From Amycolatopsis acidicola (lineage in GTDB: Bacteria > Actinomycetota > Actinomycetes > Mycobacteriales > Pseudonocardiaceae): 52,199 nt of DNA. Below the pieces are notes generated by a model that searched no databases, had not been told where the DNA came from, and saw only the letters and a program-made list of their open reading frames with translations. Positions 15,509-22,854 of this stretch are shown piece after piece (within the stretch, counting starts at the first letter, position 1; each line of letters begins with the position of its first letter). The translations under genes were made by a program, and so were the position numbers. Where the stretch lies: NCBI RefSeq assembly GCF_007713735.2, contig NZ_VMNW02000064.1, positions 1 through 52,199 on the forward strand, given 5' to 3'.

Positions 15509-16210
15509 GTGGCGGTGGGTGAGTCAGGCCGGGTGCTCGTCGTGGACGACGACGAGACGGTGCGCGATGTCGTGCGGCGGTATCTCGAAGCGGGCGGGTT
15601 CACGGTGGACGTCGCCGGTGACGGGGACGAAGGCCTGCGCCGCTTCGCCGACCGGCAGCCGGATCTGGTCGTCCTCGACGTGATGATGCCCGGGATCAAC
15701 GGGCTGGAGGTGTGCCGGCGGCTGCGGCAGGTGAGCGAGGTGCCGGTGGTGCTGCTGACCGCGCTGGGCGAGGAGGAGAACCGGATCGCGGGCCTGCAAC
15801 TCGGCGCCGACGACTACGTGACCAAGCCGTTCAGCCCGCGCGAGCTGGCGCTGCGGGTGGCCTCGGTGCTCCGGCGCGCGCGGATGCCGAGCGCTCCGGC
15901 GCCCGCCGCTGTCGCCGACGGCGGCCTCCGCATGCAGCCCGGCGCCCGACAGGCCACTTTGGACGGTGCCGAGCTGCCGCTGACCTCGCGGGAGTTCGAT
16001 CTGCTCGCGTTCTTCCTGGCGCATCCCGGCGTCGCGTACTCGCGGGCCGACCTGCTGGAAAAGGTCTGGGGCTGGGATTTCGGCGATCAGTCCACGGTGA
16101 CCGTGCACGTCCGGCGGTTGCGGGAAAAGATCGAACACGACCCGGCGAAACCCGTCCGGATCGCGACCGTGTGGGGCGTCGGGTACCGCTATGACCCGGC
16201 GGAGCGGTGA
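15509..16210 (+). CDS. OmpR-family response regulator
   Basis: A 233-aa DNA-binding regulator: receiver with acidic VVDDDET, phosphoacceptor Asp57 (LVVLDVMMPGINGLEV), Thr in LLTALG and Lys in VTKPFSP; winged helix from about residue 140 (LTSREFDLLAFFLAHPG, VWGWDFGDQSTVTVHVRRLREKIE, VWGVGYRYD). GTG 15509 follows the membrane protein stop directly, so all three genes (membrane protein, regulator, kinase) are probably one transcript. The partner is the kinase 21 bp downstream. Confidence 0.93.
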   Translation: MAVGESGRVLVVDDDETVRDVVRRYLEAGGFTVDVAGDGDEGLRRFADRQPDLVVLDVMMPGINGLEVCRRLRQVSEVPVVLLTALGEEENRIAGLQLGADDYVTKPFSPRELALRVASVLRRARMPSAPAPAAVADGGLRMQPGARQATLDGAELPLTSREFDLLAFFLAHPGVAYSRADLLEKVWGWDFGDQSTVTVHVRRLREKIEHDPAKPVRIATVWGVGYRYDPAER

Positions 16211-16231
16211 CCGGGGCCGGGAGGTGACGCG

Positions 16232-17275
16232 ATGATCGAGCCCAGCGAGTCGTTCGGTGAAATGCTCACGCACGTCTGGCACATTCTGCCGCTGGCGCTG
16301 GCTTTCGCGCTGCCGGTCGCCGCCGTCGGTGGGCTGGTGCTCTACTGGCTGCGGCGCGGTTCCCTGGCGACAACGCTGACGGTGCTTGTGCTGATCCCGA
16401 TGCTGGCGACGTTCGCCGGGGTGCTCGGCATCAGCGGGTTCATGTTCACGCCGGCGCTGACCACGATGCTGCTGGTCTGTTTCCTGGTCGCCGTGGTGAC
16501 GGTGCCGGCCGCGATCGTGCTCGGCCGGGCGATCGCGCGGCGCAGTGTGTGGGAGCGCGAAGCCCGCGAACGGGAGCGGGCCGGGGAGGCCGCGCGGCGG
16601 GATCTCGTTGCGTGGATGAGCCACGACCTGCGCAGTCCGCTGGCCGGCATCCGCGCGATGGCCGAGGCACTGGCCGACGGCATCGTCGCCCAGCCACGGG
16701 AGGTCTCCGCCTACGCCCACCGCATCAGCGGCGAGACGGCGCGCCTGTCGGACATGGTCAACGACCTGTTCGAGCTGTCCCGGATCACAGCGGGCGCGCT
16801 CCGGCTGACCATGTCCGCCGTGCCGCTGTGCGAGGTCATCAGCGACGCCCTCGAAGCGCAGACGGCCGTCGCCGAGCGGAAAAAGGTTCACGTCCGCACG
16901 GCAGCGCACGATTGGCCCGTGGTCAGCGGCAGCGACCCCGAGCTGGCGCGGATCGTCCGGAACCTGGTGTCCAACGCGATCCGGCACACGCCTCCCGACG
17001 GCACCGTCGAGGTGCATGTCGGCATCGACGGCAACAACGCGGTGGTCTCCGTCGCCGATGGCTGCGGCGGCATCCCCGAGGACGAGATCGGTCGCGTGTT
17101 CGAGGTCGCCTACCGCGGCACGCAGGCCCGTACCCCCGACCATTCCGGCACCACCGGTGGAGGGCTGGGCCTCGCCATCGCGAAGGGCCTCGTGGAGGCA
17201 CACCGGGGACGGATCGACGTGCGCAACCAAGGCGCCGGCTGCCGTTTCGAGGTCCGCCTCCCGCTAGCCGCGTAG
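16232..17275 (+). CDS. Sensor histidine kinase, small extracellular domain
   Basis: A 347-aa membrane kinase. Three hydrophobic helices occupy residues 15-105 with almost no extracytoplasmic loop, so it is an intramembrane-sensing type. A short coiled linker (WEREARERERAGEAARRD) leads to the H-box with His131 (WMSHDLRSPLAGIRAM), N-box NLVSNAIRHTPP, G1 DGCGGIPEDEI, and G2 GGGLGLAIAKGLVEAH. It pairs with the regulator just upstream. A stimulus tied to the membrane or lipid carrier is inferred from its topology and its glycosyltransferase-type neighbours. Confidence 0.92.
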   Translation: MIEPSESFGEMLTHVWHILPLALAFALPVAAVGGLVLYWLRRGSLATTLTVLVLIPMLATFAGVLGISGFMFTPALTTMLLVCFLVAVVTVPAAIVLGRAIARRSVWEREARERERAGEAARRDLVAWMSHDLRSPLAGIRAMAEALADGIVAQPREVSAYAHRISGETARLSDMVNDLFELSRITAGALRLTMSAVPLCEVISDALEAQTAVAERKKVHVRTAAHDWPVVSGSDPELARIVRNLVSNAIRHTPPDGTVEVHVGIDGNNAVVSVADGCGGIPEDEIGRVFEVAYRGTQARTPDHSGTTGGGLGLAIAKGLVEAHRGRIDVRNQGAGCRFEVRLPLAA

Positions 17276-17676
17276 CGCTGGCCACCTGCTCCGTGCCCGA
17301 GTGGCGCGGGTCGGGTGGCGGTGGCCACCTGCTCCGGCCCGAGCGACGCCGGTCGCGTGACTCTGGCCGGGTGGCGCGGGTCGGGTGGCGGTGGCCGGGT
17401 GACTCTGGCCCGGTGGCGCCGGTCGAGTCCCGGAGGTCGCGTCCCGCTAGCAGCGTGGCGCCGGTCGAGTCGTGCCTTCAGCGTGCCGCGCCAGTCCTCG
17501 CGCGCGAGCCTTCCCGCACCCGCGCTCCCCGCGACCCTACGGTGCGAGCTCTCCTGCCGGACCCGTCTCGCATCAGGTCCCCGGCCCTCCCGCGCCAGGT
17601 CTGCCGCGCCGGAGCTGCCCACCCCCGCCGCGCGCCCGCTGCTCGCGGCGTATCGCCGATCTCCTCGTGCCTTGCC
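17276..17676. repeat. 400-bp gene-free region of mosaic GC-rich repeats
   Basis: No gene supported. A 26-bp block (beginning GTGGCGCGGGTCGGG) is exact at 17301-17326 and 17371-17396 (70-bp period); GGCCACCTGCTCC recurs at 17280 and 17323, GTGACTCTGGCC at 17357 and 17398, and GTGGCGCCGGTCGAGTC at 17413 and 17455. A segment near 17435-17465 resembles the last codons of the upstream kinase gene (CCCGCTAGC-GCGT-GCG pattern), suggesting the array grew from duplicated gene-end sequence. Confidence 0.75.
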
Positions 17677-18726
17677 TCAGCCTCGTAGTTCGGCCCGGGC
17701 GAACGAAGCGATTCCGGCCTCGAACTCCATTTCGGCCCGGAACCCCAGCAGCTTGTCCGCCCGAGCCGGATCCGCCACGACATGCCGGACGTCGGCCGGG
17801 CGCGCGCCACCCACGACCCGCGGCTCAGGTCCGCCGCAGGCCCTCGCCAGTTCCACGGCCAGCTCGCCGACCGTGTGTGGTGTTCCCGAGCAGACGTTCA
17901 CCGCCGTCAACTCACCCGCCGGCCCCGGCGTCTGCAACGCGAGCAGGTTGGCGCGAGCGACGTCGTGCACATGCACGAAATCCCGTCGCTGCCGACCGTC
18001 CTCGAGCACAGTCGGGGCCTCGCCACGTTCCAGCGCGGACCGGAACAGCGAGGCGACCCCGGCGTACGGCGTGTTCTGCGGCATCCGCGGCCCGTAGACA
18101 TTGTGGTACCGCAAAGCCCACACAGCGCTCCCGGTCTGCCGCGCCCAAGCCGCGGCGAGGTTCTCCTGCGCCAGCTTCGTCGCGGCATAGATACTCTGCG
18201 GACGCAACGGCGCGTCCTCAGGTACCAGCAGCGAGCTCAGCTCCTGTCCGCATTCCGGACAGTCCGGCTCGAAGCGTCCAGCGTCCACATCGGACTGCTT
18301 GCGCGGCGCGGGCGGCACCACGCCGTGCAGGCCGCAGGAGTAACGCCCCTCCCCGTACACGACCATCGACGAGGCGAGCACAAGCCTGCGCACCCCAGCC
18401 GCATGCATCTCCGCGAGCAGGACGGCCGTGCCGTAGTCGTTGTTGAATGCGTACAACGGCGCATCCGACGGATCGAGCCCATGCCCGACCACTGCCGCTT
18501 GATGGCAGACAAGGTCCACTTCGGACAGCAGCTCCCGCAGCAACGGTACGTTCGTGACCTCGCCACGCACGAACCGATGCACACCGGCGTACCCGGGTAT
18601 CGCCGCCGATCCGTGCGCTTGAGGGAGCAGGTTGTCCAACACGATCACCTCCCCGCCGGAGGAGGCAACCGCGTCGGCCACATGGGAGCCGATGAACCCG
18701 GCTCCGCCTGTCACGAGTACTCGCAC
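17677..18726 (-). CDS. NAD-dependent epimerase/dehydratase (extended SDR)
   Basis: A 349-aa nucleotide-sugar epimerase-type enzyme. The N-terminal NAD loop is VTGGAGFIGSHVADAV, followed by VIVLDNLLPQ, the active-site SMVVYGEGRY and YAATKLAQENLA (Tyr-x-x-x-Lys), then YHNVYGPRMP and RRDFVHVHDVA typical of UDP-sugar 4-epimerases. An insertion between strand 5 and the YxxxK carries four Cys (YSCGLHG, PDCPECG) and may bind a metal, which is unusual for GalE. It may serve the nearby glycosyltransferases; GalE activity for galT is possible but not shown. Start ATG 18726 is well placed; the gene is convergent with the repeat region and divergent from moaB2. Confidence 0.9.
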   Translation of the reverse strand: MRVLVTGGAGFIGSHVADAVASSGGEVIVLDNLLPQAHGSAAIPGYAGVHRFVRGEVTNVPLLRELLSEVDLVCHQAAVVGHGLDPSDAPLYAFNNDYGTAVLLAEMHAAGVRRLVLASSMVVYGEGRYSCGLHGVVPPAPRKQSDVDAGRFEPDCPECGQELSSLLVPEDAPLRPQSIYAATKLAQENLAAAWARQTGSAVWALRYHNVYGPRMPQNTPYAGVASLFRSALERGEAPTVLEDGRQRRDFVHVHDVARANLLALQTPGPAGELTAVNVCSGTPHTVGELAVELARACGGPEPRVVGGARPADVRHVVADPARADKLLGFRAEMEFEAGIASFARAELRG

Positions 18727-18813
18727 CCCGCCACGCTAAAGGCACTGCCAGTGACCCCGCAGTACCCCGGACGCGGCCGTCAGACTCCCGTAACAACGGG
18801 ATACCGTTAGCTC

Positions 18814-19314
18814 ATGGAACGCAGTGCACAGCGGCTTGGCCGCGCCCTCGTGGTGATCGTGGACGACCGCGCCGCGCATGGTGAGCACGACGACACCTCG
18901 GGCCCCCTTGTCACGGAGTTGCTGGAGGAAGCCGGTTTCATCGTGGACGGCGTCGTGGTCGTGCACGCGGACACCGTCGCCATCCGCAACGCGCTCAACA
19001 CGGCCGTCATCGGCGGTGTCGACCTGGTGATCACCGTGGGCGGGACAGGCGTCTCGCCCCGCGACGTCACCCCGGACGCCACGGCAGGTGTGCTCGACCG
19101 CCCGATCCCGGGCATCGGCGAGGCGCTTCGCTCGTCCGGACTCGCCGCCGGTGCCGTGGACGCGGGGATTTCCCGTGGCCTCGTGGGCGTCTCCGGCAGC
19201 ACGCTCGTGGTGAACCTGGCCGGCTCCCGCGCCGCCGTCCGGGACGGGATGGCCACGCTGTCCTCCCTCGTCCCGCACGTCATCGACGAGCTGTCCGGGC
19301 TCGACGAGAACTGA
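18814..19314 (+). CDS. moaB2: MogA/MoaB-family molybdopterin protein (MoaB2-like)
   Basis: A 166-aa MPT-binding fold protein: RALVVIVDDRAA start, then DLVITVGGTGVSPRDVTPDAT, the family GGTG(V/L)-x-x-RD-x-TP motif, and a GVSGSTLVVNLAGS segment in place of the usual PGSP. MogA/MoaB proteins adenylylate molybdopterin, though actinobacterial MoaB2 copies may be regulatory or structural. In mycobacteria moaB2 directly follows pepD and precedes mscL; here the order is kept after a 7-kb insertion. The small gene downstream starts 4 bp after its stop. Confidence 0.92.
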   Translation: MERSAQRLGRALVVIVDDRAAHGEHDDTSGPLVTELLEEAGFIVDGVVVVHADTVAIRNALNTAVIGGVDLVITVGGTGVSPRDVTPDATAGVLDRPIPGIGEALRSSGLAAGAVDAGISRGLVGVSGSTLVVNLAGSRAAVRDGMATLSSLVPHVIDELSGLDEN

Positions 19315-19318
19315 CCCG

Positions 19319-19495
19319 ATGACCTCCGGCGAGCCGAAGCCCAGACCTCCCCGAAAGCGGACCCGTCGCGACCTCGACGCCGTTTTCGGAGAGGTGCTCC
19401 CGGAAACCACGTCCGACGAACGGGACGACGACACCCGTGCCCAGGACAACGACTCCTGGTACCACGAGAACCGCCCGCCGCACCACGACCGCTGA
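19319..19495 (+). CDS. Small conserved actinobacterial protein, 58 aa
   Basis: A short frame from ATG 19319 to TGA 19495 encodes a 58-residue, very charged protein starting MTSGEPKPRPPRKRTRRDLD and ending in DNDSWYHENRPPHHDR. A basic Pro/Arg-rich head, a short hydrophobic AVFGEVLPE middle and an acidic then aromatic tail look designed rather than random, and I recall similar small proteins next to moaB2/mscL in Pseudonocardiaceae. It begins 4 bp after the moaB2 stop, so is probably co-translated. Function unknown; the charge pattern suggests a disordered binding partner. Confidence 0.72.
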   Translation: MTSGEPKPRPPRKRTRRDLDAVFGEVLPETTSDERDDDTRAQDNDSWYHENRPPHHDR

Positions 19496-19624
19496 GCCCG
19501 GCCGACCCGCACGACAACGCCGTCGCGCGAGTGGCCTGATCACCGCAGGCGGCCTGATTGCCGCAGCCTGCCCGGTCCCGCTTTGCTCCACATTGCTTCC
19601 GTCGTTCCAGGCGACCGCCCGGCG

Positions 19625-20101
19625 CTAGGAGCGAGTGGACGAACCCGAAGATCCAGTAGTACCCGTGATGCCCTCCTTGCTCTGACCGTCTCGTTGGGTG
19701 GTCTGCAGGCCCTGCTGCTGGCGCAACAGGTCGCGGATCTCGGTCAGCAGTTCCACGTCGGTCGGTTCCGACGGGCCCTTCTCCTGTCCACGCTTGCGGC
19801 GCTCCTGGACCTTCTGCACCGGCAGCACGATGAGGAAGTAGACGACCGCGGCGATCAGCACGAAGTTGATCGCGGCGTTGATCACGTCGCCGAAGTTCAG
19901 GAACGTCGACTCGTTGCCGCTCAGGACATAGAAGCCAAGACCTTTCGCGGCATCCGTCCCGCCCATGGCGTTGATCAGCGGCTTGATCAGCCCGTTGGTG
20001 AACGCGGTGACGATCGCGGTGAACGCCGTGCCGATGACGACCGCGACAGCCAGATCGACCACGTTGCCGCGCATCAGAAAGTCTTTGAAGCCCTTGAGCA
20101 T
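19625..20101 (-). CDS. mscL: Large-conductance mechanosensitive channel MscL
   Basis: A 158-aa inner-membrane channel opened by membrane tension on hypo-osmotic shock. MLKGFKDFLMRGNVVDLAVAVVIGTAFTAIV is the family N-terminus and first helix with the pore-lining Gly/Val/Ala residues; the second helix is INFVLIAAVVYFLIVLPV; the C-terminal TEIRDLLRQQQG forms the cytoplasmic bundle, and a Ser/Thr/Gly-rich tail follows. ATG 20101 has GGAGG eight bases before it; the frame opens at a GTG at 20107. The order moaB2 - mscL is as in mycobacteria. Confidence 0.96.
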   Translation of the reverse strand: MLKGFKDFLMRGNVVDLAVAVVIGTAFTAIVTAFTNGLIKPLINAMGGTDAAKGLGFYVLSGNESTFLNFGDVINAAINFVLIAAVVYFLIVLPVQKVQERRKRGQEKGPSEPTDVELLTEIRDLLRQQQGLQTTQRDGQSKEGITGTTGSSGSSTRS

Positions 20102-20131
20102 GTGCACTCCTCCGTCGTAGCTGGGACTCGG

Positions 20132-20605
20132 CTAACGGAGGGTAACTGCTACGGGATTCCGCAGTGACAGTGCCGCGACGTCGACAGCGCGCTCGACGGG
20201 CACCGAAATGAGCACCAATGGGCCCTTGTCGGCGCCGCCCAAGAACCGGCCGCCGCTGTCCGGGGGCGACCGGACATCGACCACCGTGGCCATGCTGGCC
20301 AGCACTTTTTGGCTCTGCACCTGCGTTCCCGCGGTGACCACGTCGACCCGCATGCCACGGGTGAGCAGACCGGCGACCGAGGGGTCGGCGAGGTGGAGCG
20401 GCACCGTGGCCTGTCCAGGTTCTGGCGGCGGGGACCCACCGGGACTCGCCCTTGTTCCCCCCACCTGAGGGACCTCGGGGCGGACAGCGAGCGCCGCGGC
20501 GGTCAGCAGCAACGCGATCGCCAGAATGCGGCGAACGAAAACAGCGCGTCGGCTGCGCAACGGCCGTCGAAGGCGGGACAGGAATGTACGGAGCCGGGAA
20601 AACAT
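20132..20605 (-). CDS. SAF-domain protein (CpaB/RcpC-like)
   Basis: A 157-aa protein with a basic N-terminus, one membrane helix (ILAIALLLTAAALAV) and a SAF domain: TVPLHLADPSVAGLLTRGMRVDVV and VVDVRSPPDSGG..LGGADKGPLVLISVPVERAVDVAAL. This resembles the CpaB/RcpC proteins of Flp pilus assembly, but no pilus genes are present, and such stand-alone copies sit beside fmdB-like and mscL genes in many actinomycetes. Role unknown, extracytoplasmic by topology. The mscL start is 30 bp downstream. Confidence 0.85.
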   Translation of the reverse strand: MFSRLRTFLSRLRRPLRSRRAVFVRRILAIALLLTAAALAVRPEVPQVGGTRASPGGSPPPEPGQATVPLHLADPSVAGLLTRGMRVDVVTAGTQVQSQKVLASMATVVDVRSPPDSGGRFLGGADKGPLVLISVPVERAVDVAALSLRNPVAVTLR

Positions 20606-20745
20606 CGCGGCGCACCCCCAGTTCGTCGATGTGGCGGTGGTGGTTCACCACCGCTGACATCGACGCTAGAAGTGCGCCCGCGAAGAGGGAAGACCCAGTT
20701 CAGGGCCCTGTGGACAACCGGGGTGCTGTGGAAAACTCCGGATCG

Positions 20746-21093
20746 TCAGGACGCGGCGGCAGTCGTCGTCGAGCTCGAAGAACCGGACGAAGAGCTCGAT
20801 GAGGAGCTGGAAGACGACGAATCGGACTTGCTCGAGGAGCTGTCGCTCGACTTCGTGCTGTCCGAACTCGTGCTACCTGCAGACGACTTGCTCGCACCGG
20901 AAGAAGACTTCGAGTCGGAGCGGGAGTCGTTGCGGTAGAAGCCGCTGCCCTTGAAGATCACGCCGACGGCGCCGTACAGCTTGCGCAGCGGACCGGTGCA
21001 CTCAGGGCACTCGGTCAGGCTGTCGTCGGAGAACGACTGCACGGCCTCGAACCGGTGGCCGCACTGCTTACAGGCGTACTGATAGGTGGGCAC
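20746..21093 (-). CDS. FmdB-family zinc-ribbon chaperone, Ruc/Rv0991c-like
   Basis: A 115-aa protein. The N-terminal zinc ribbon is PTYQYACKQCGHRFEAVQSF with Cys-x-x-Cys at 8 and 11 and a second pair CPEC around 31-34, then LRKLYGAVGVIFKGSGFYR, the FmdB signature. The C-terminal half is a disordered Ser/Lys/Asp tail ending in a long poly-Ser run. The mycobacterial homologue (Rv0991c, Ruc) is a redox-regulated chaperone whose cysteines release zinc on oxidation and works with the Hsp70 system. The GTG at 21093 has AAGGAG seven bases upstream, preferred over an ATG at 21117. A CIRCE element lies 18-44 bp upstream, so HrcA heat-shock control is expected. Confidence 0.92.
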   Translation of the reverse strand: MPTYQYACKQCGHRFEAVQSFSDDSLTECPECTGPLRKLYGAVGVIFKGSGFYRNDSRSDSKSSSGASKSSAGSTSSDSTKSSDSSSSKSDSSSSSSSSSSSSGSSSSTTTAAAS

Positions 21094-21110
21094 TGCTGCT
21101 CCTTCGTGCA

Positions 21111-21137
21111 TTGGCACTCGATCCGCGAGAGTGCTAA
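21111..21137. promoter_or_regulatory. CIRCE element (HrcA operator)
   Basis: TTGGCACTC at 21111-21119, nine bases, then GAGTGCTAA at 21129-21137, matching the CIRCE consensus TTAGCACTC-N9-GAGTGCTAA with one mismatch. It lies immediately upstream of the zinc-ribbon chaperone gene and is the recognised binding site of the heat-shock repressor HrcA. Confidence 0.93.
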
Positions 21138-21285
21138 CGCCTGACGATACCGAGGCATTCCCCCGCAGGTCAAACGGGGTTTTGGCGAATCACGTGCGAG
21201 CGCACCCACGAGCAATTCGGTCCACTGGTGCCCGTTGGTGCCGGTGGCCTGGCGGTTTGCCGTGCCGCGCGCTTTCCCTTTCCTT

Positions 21286-21924
21286 TCAACGGTCCGGGCG
21301 CGGTGGGCGATGTCTCGCCAAAGTGAGACGCTCATCACGAGGCAACGGAACCAAGCCCTGCTGCGGGGTGAGCGCCGCGGTCATCCGCACGTCGTGTTCC
21401 TCGGCGGGCAGTCGCTCCACGAGCTCGTCGTCACGGACCACTGCCACCAGCGCGGCGTCCGGCGAAGCGTGCGGCAGGGATCGGTCGTAATGCCCCGCGC
21501 CACGCCCGAGGCGCACGCCGGTGAGATCGACCGCGAGGGCGGGGACCAGCACCAAGCCGGCCCGCGCCAAGGCGTCAGGCCCGAGCCGTGGCCCCGACGG
21601 CTCCAGTATTCCGTGGATCTTCCCTGGTTCCAGCGATGCGGGTCCGGCGTACTCGGCCCAGTCGAGCGCATCGGGCCCGGTGATCACCGGGAGCAACACG
21701 CTGACCCCCTTGCCGCGCAACACATCCAGCCACCCGACCGTGCCGGGCTCGGAGCCGAAGGGTACGTAGCAGCAGACTGTGCCGGGCAGCTCCTGCGCCA
21801 CGAGGACATCGATCAGCGCGCGCGCCTCGCTGACGCGCTGCTGCACGGAAATCGAAGCGCGGGCACGGGAAATTCGCGCCCGCCACTCCGGCTTGTCCAG
21901 GTCGTCATTGCGCCGAGCACACAT
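21286..21924 (-). CDS. 5-formyltetrahydrofolate cyclo-ligase
   Basis: Converts 5-formyl-THF to 5,10-methenyl-THF with ATP. The 212-aa protein has the family marks: basic WRARISRARASIS head, CCYVPFGSEPGT, a VLLPV strand, PDALARAGLVLVPALAVD and the GRGAGHYDRSL nucleotide/substrate loop (usual form GxGxGYYDR). It corresponds to Rv0992c in the conserved order. The start ATG at 21924 is only 24 bp from the divergent galU start. The final 30 residues are basic and less conserved-looking. Confidence 0.93.
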   Translation of the reverse strand: MCARRNDDLDKPEWRARISRARASISVQQRVSEARALIDVLVAQELPGTVCCYVPFGSEPGTVGWLDVLRGKGVSVLLPVITGPDALDWAEYAGPASLEPGKIHGILEPSGPRLGPDALARAGLVLVPALAVDLTGVRLGRGAGHYDRSLPHASPDAALVAVVRDDELVERLPAEEHDVRMTAALTPQQGLVPLPRDERLTLARHRPPRPDR

Positions 21925-21948
21925 AAACGCAGGTTAGGCTTTACCGCC

Positions 21949-22854
21949 ATGACGGGCGCCTTCGACAACCATTCGTTCCACACCGCGATCGTCCCCGCGG
22001 CTGGCCTGGGCACACGCTTTCTACCTGCGACGAAAGCGGTCCCCAAAGAGCTTCTGCCGGTGGTCGACACTCCCGGCATCGAGATCGTCGCGGCCGAGGC
22101 CGCGCAGGCGGGCGCCAAACGGCTTGTGATCGTCACCTCACCGGCGAAGGAGTCGGTGGTCGACTACTTCCGTCCTTCGCCGGAGCTCGAGGAGAACCTG
22201 GAGCGCAAGGGCAAGACCGCGTTGCTGGAGAAGGTTCGCCGGGGCCCTGGCCTCCTGGACGTCGAGGTCGCCATCCAGGCGGAAGCGCTCGGACTCGGGC
22301 ACGCGGTCGCGCAGGCGGAGCCGAACCTGACGGAGGACGACCACGCGGTCGCGGTGCTGCTGCCCGACGACCTGGTGCTGCCGGCCGGGGTGCTCGAGCG
22401 GATGGCCGAGGTCCGGGTCCGGCACGGCGGCAGCGTGCTCTGCGCCTTCGACATTCCGAAGGACCAGATTTCGCCCTATGGCGTGTTCGACGTCACTGAT
22501 ACGGATGATCAAGACGTCAAGCAGGTCCACGGAATGGTGGAAAAACCGAAGCCGGAGGACGCACCGTCGACGTTCGCCGCCGCGGGTCGCTACCTTCTTG
22601 ACCGGGCGATCTTCGACGCACTGCGCAGGATCGAGCCCGGCAGCGGCGGCGAGCTGCAGCTCACCGACGCGGTGGCACTGCTGATCGAAGAAGGACATCC
22701 GGTGCATATCGTGGTGCACCGGGGCGGCCGGCACGACCTCGGCAACCCCGGCGGGTTCATCAGGGCCGCGGTCGACTTCGCCCTCGACCACCCCGATTAC
22801 GGCCCGTCGCTGCGCACCTGGCTCGCCGAGCGAATCGAGAACGAAGGCCGATGA
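21949..22854 (+). CDS. galU: UTP-glucose-1-phosphate uridylyltransferase GalU
   Basis: Makes UDP-glucose from UTP and glucose-1-phosphate, feeding cell-wall, trehalose and galactose metabolism. The 301-aa protein has the nucleotide loop IVPAAGLGTRFLPATKAVPKELLPVVD, the LPDDLV metal site, GVFDV..., VEKPKPEDAPS and GELQLTDA, all typical of bacterial GalU. No Shine-Dalgarno is seen; a TAGGCT -10-like hexamer at 21935-21940 puts the likely transcript start at or near the ATG, so leaderless translation is plausible. The next gene overlaps its stop (ATGA). Confidence 0.95.
   Translation: MTGAFDNHSFHTAIVPAAGLGTRFLPATKAVPKELLPVVDTPGIEIVAAEAAQAGAKRLVIVTSPAKESVVDYFRPSPELEENLERKGKTALLEKVRRGPGLLDVEVAIQAEALGLGHAVAQAEPNLTEDDHAVAVLLPDDLVLPAGVLERMAEVRVRHGGSVLCAFDIPKDQISPYGVFDVTDTDDQDVKQVHGMVEKPKPEDAPSTFAAAGRYLLDRAIFDALRRIEPGSGGELQLTDAVALLIEEGHPVHIVVHRGGRHDLGNPGGFIRAAVDFALDHPDYGPSLRTWLAERIENEGR

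Noticed and set aside
15524..17230. Long minus-strand frame over the second two-component system
   Set aside because: Both genes on the plus strand have complete, well-spaced signature motifs; the minus frame has none.
17677..18726. Epimerase as galE partner of galT
   Set aside because: It carries a four-Cys insertion not seen in GalE and is 7 kb away in a different block; kept as a general SDR epimerase.
18807..20660. Minus-strand frame of 617 codons over moaB2, the 58-aa gene and mscL
   Set aside because: It spans three recognised genes on both strands and has no domain-like sequence.
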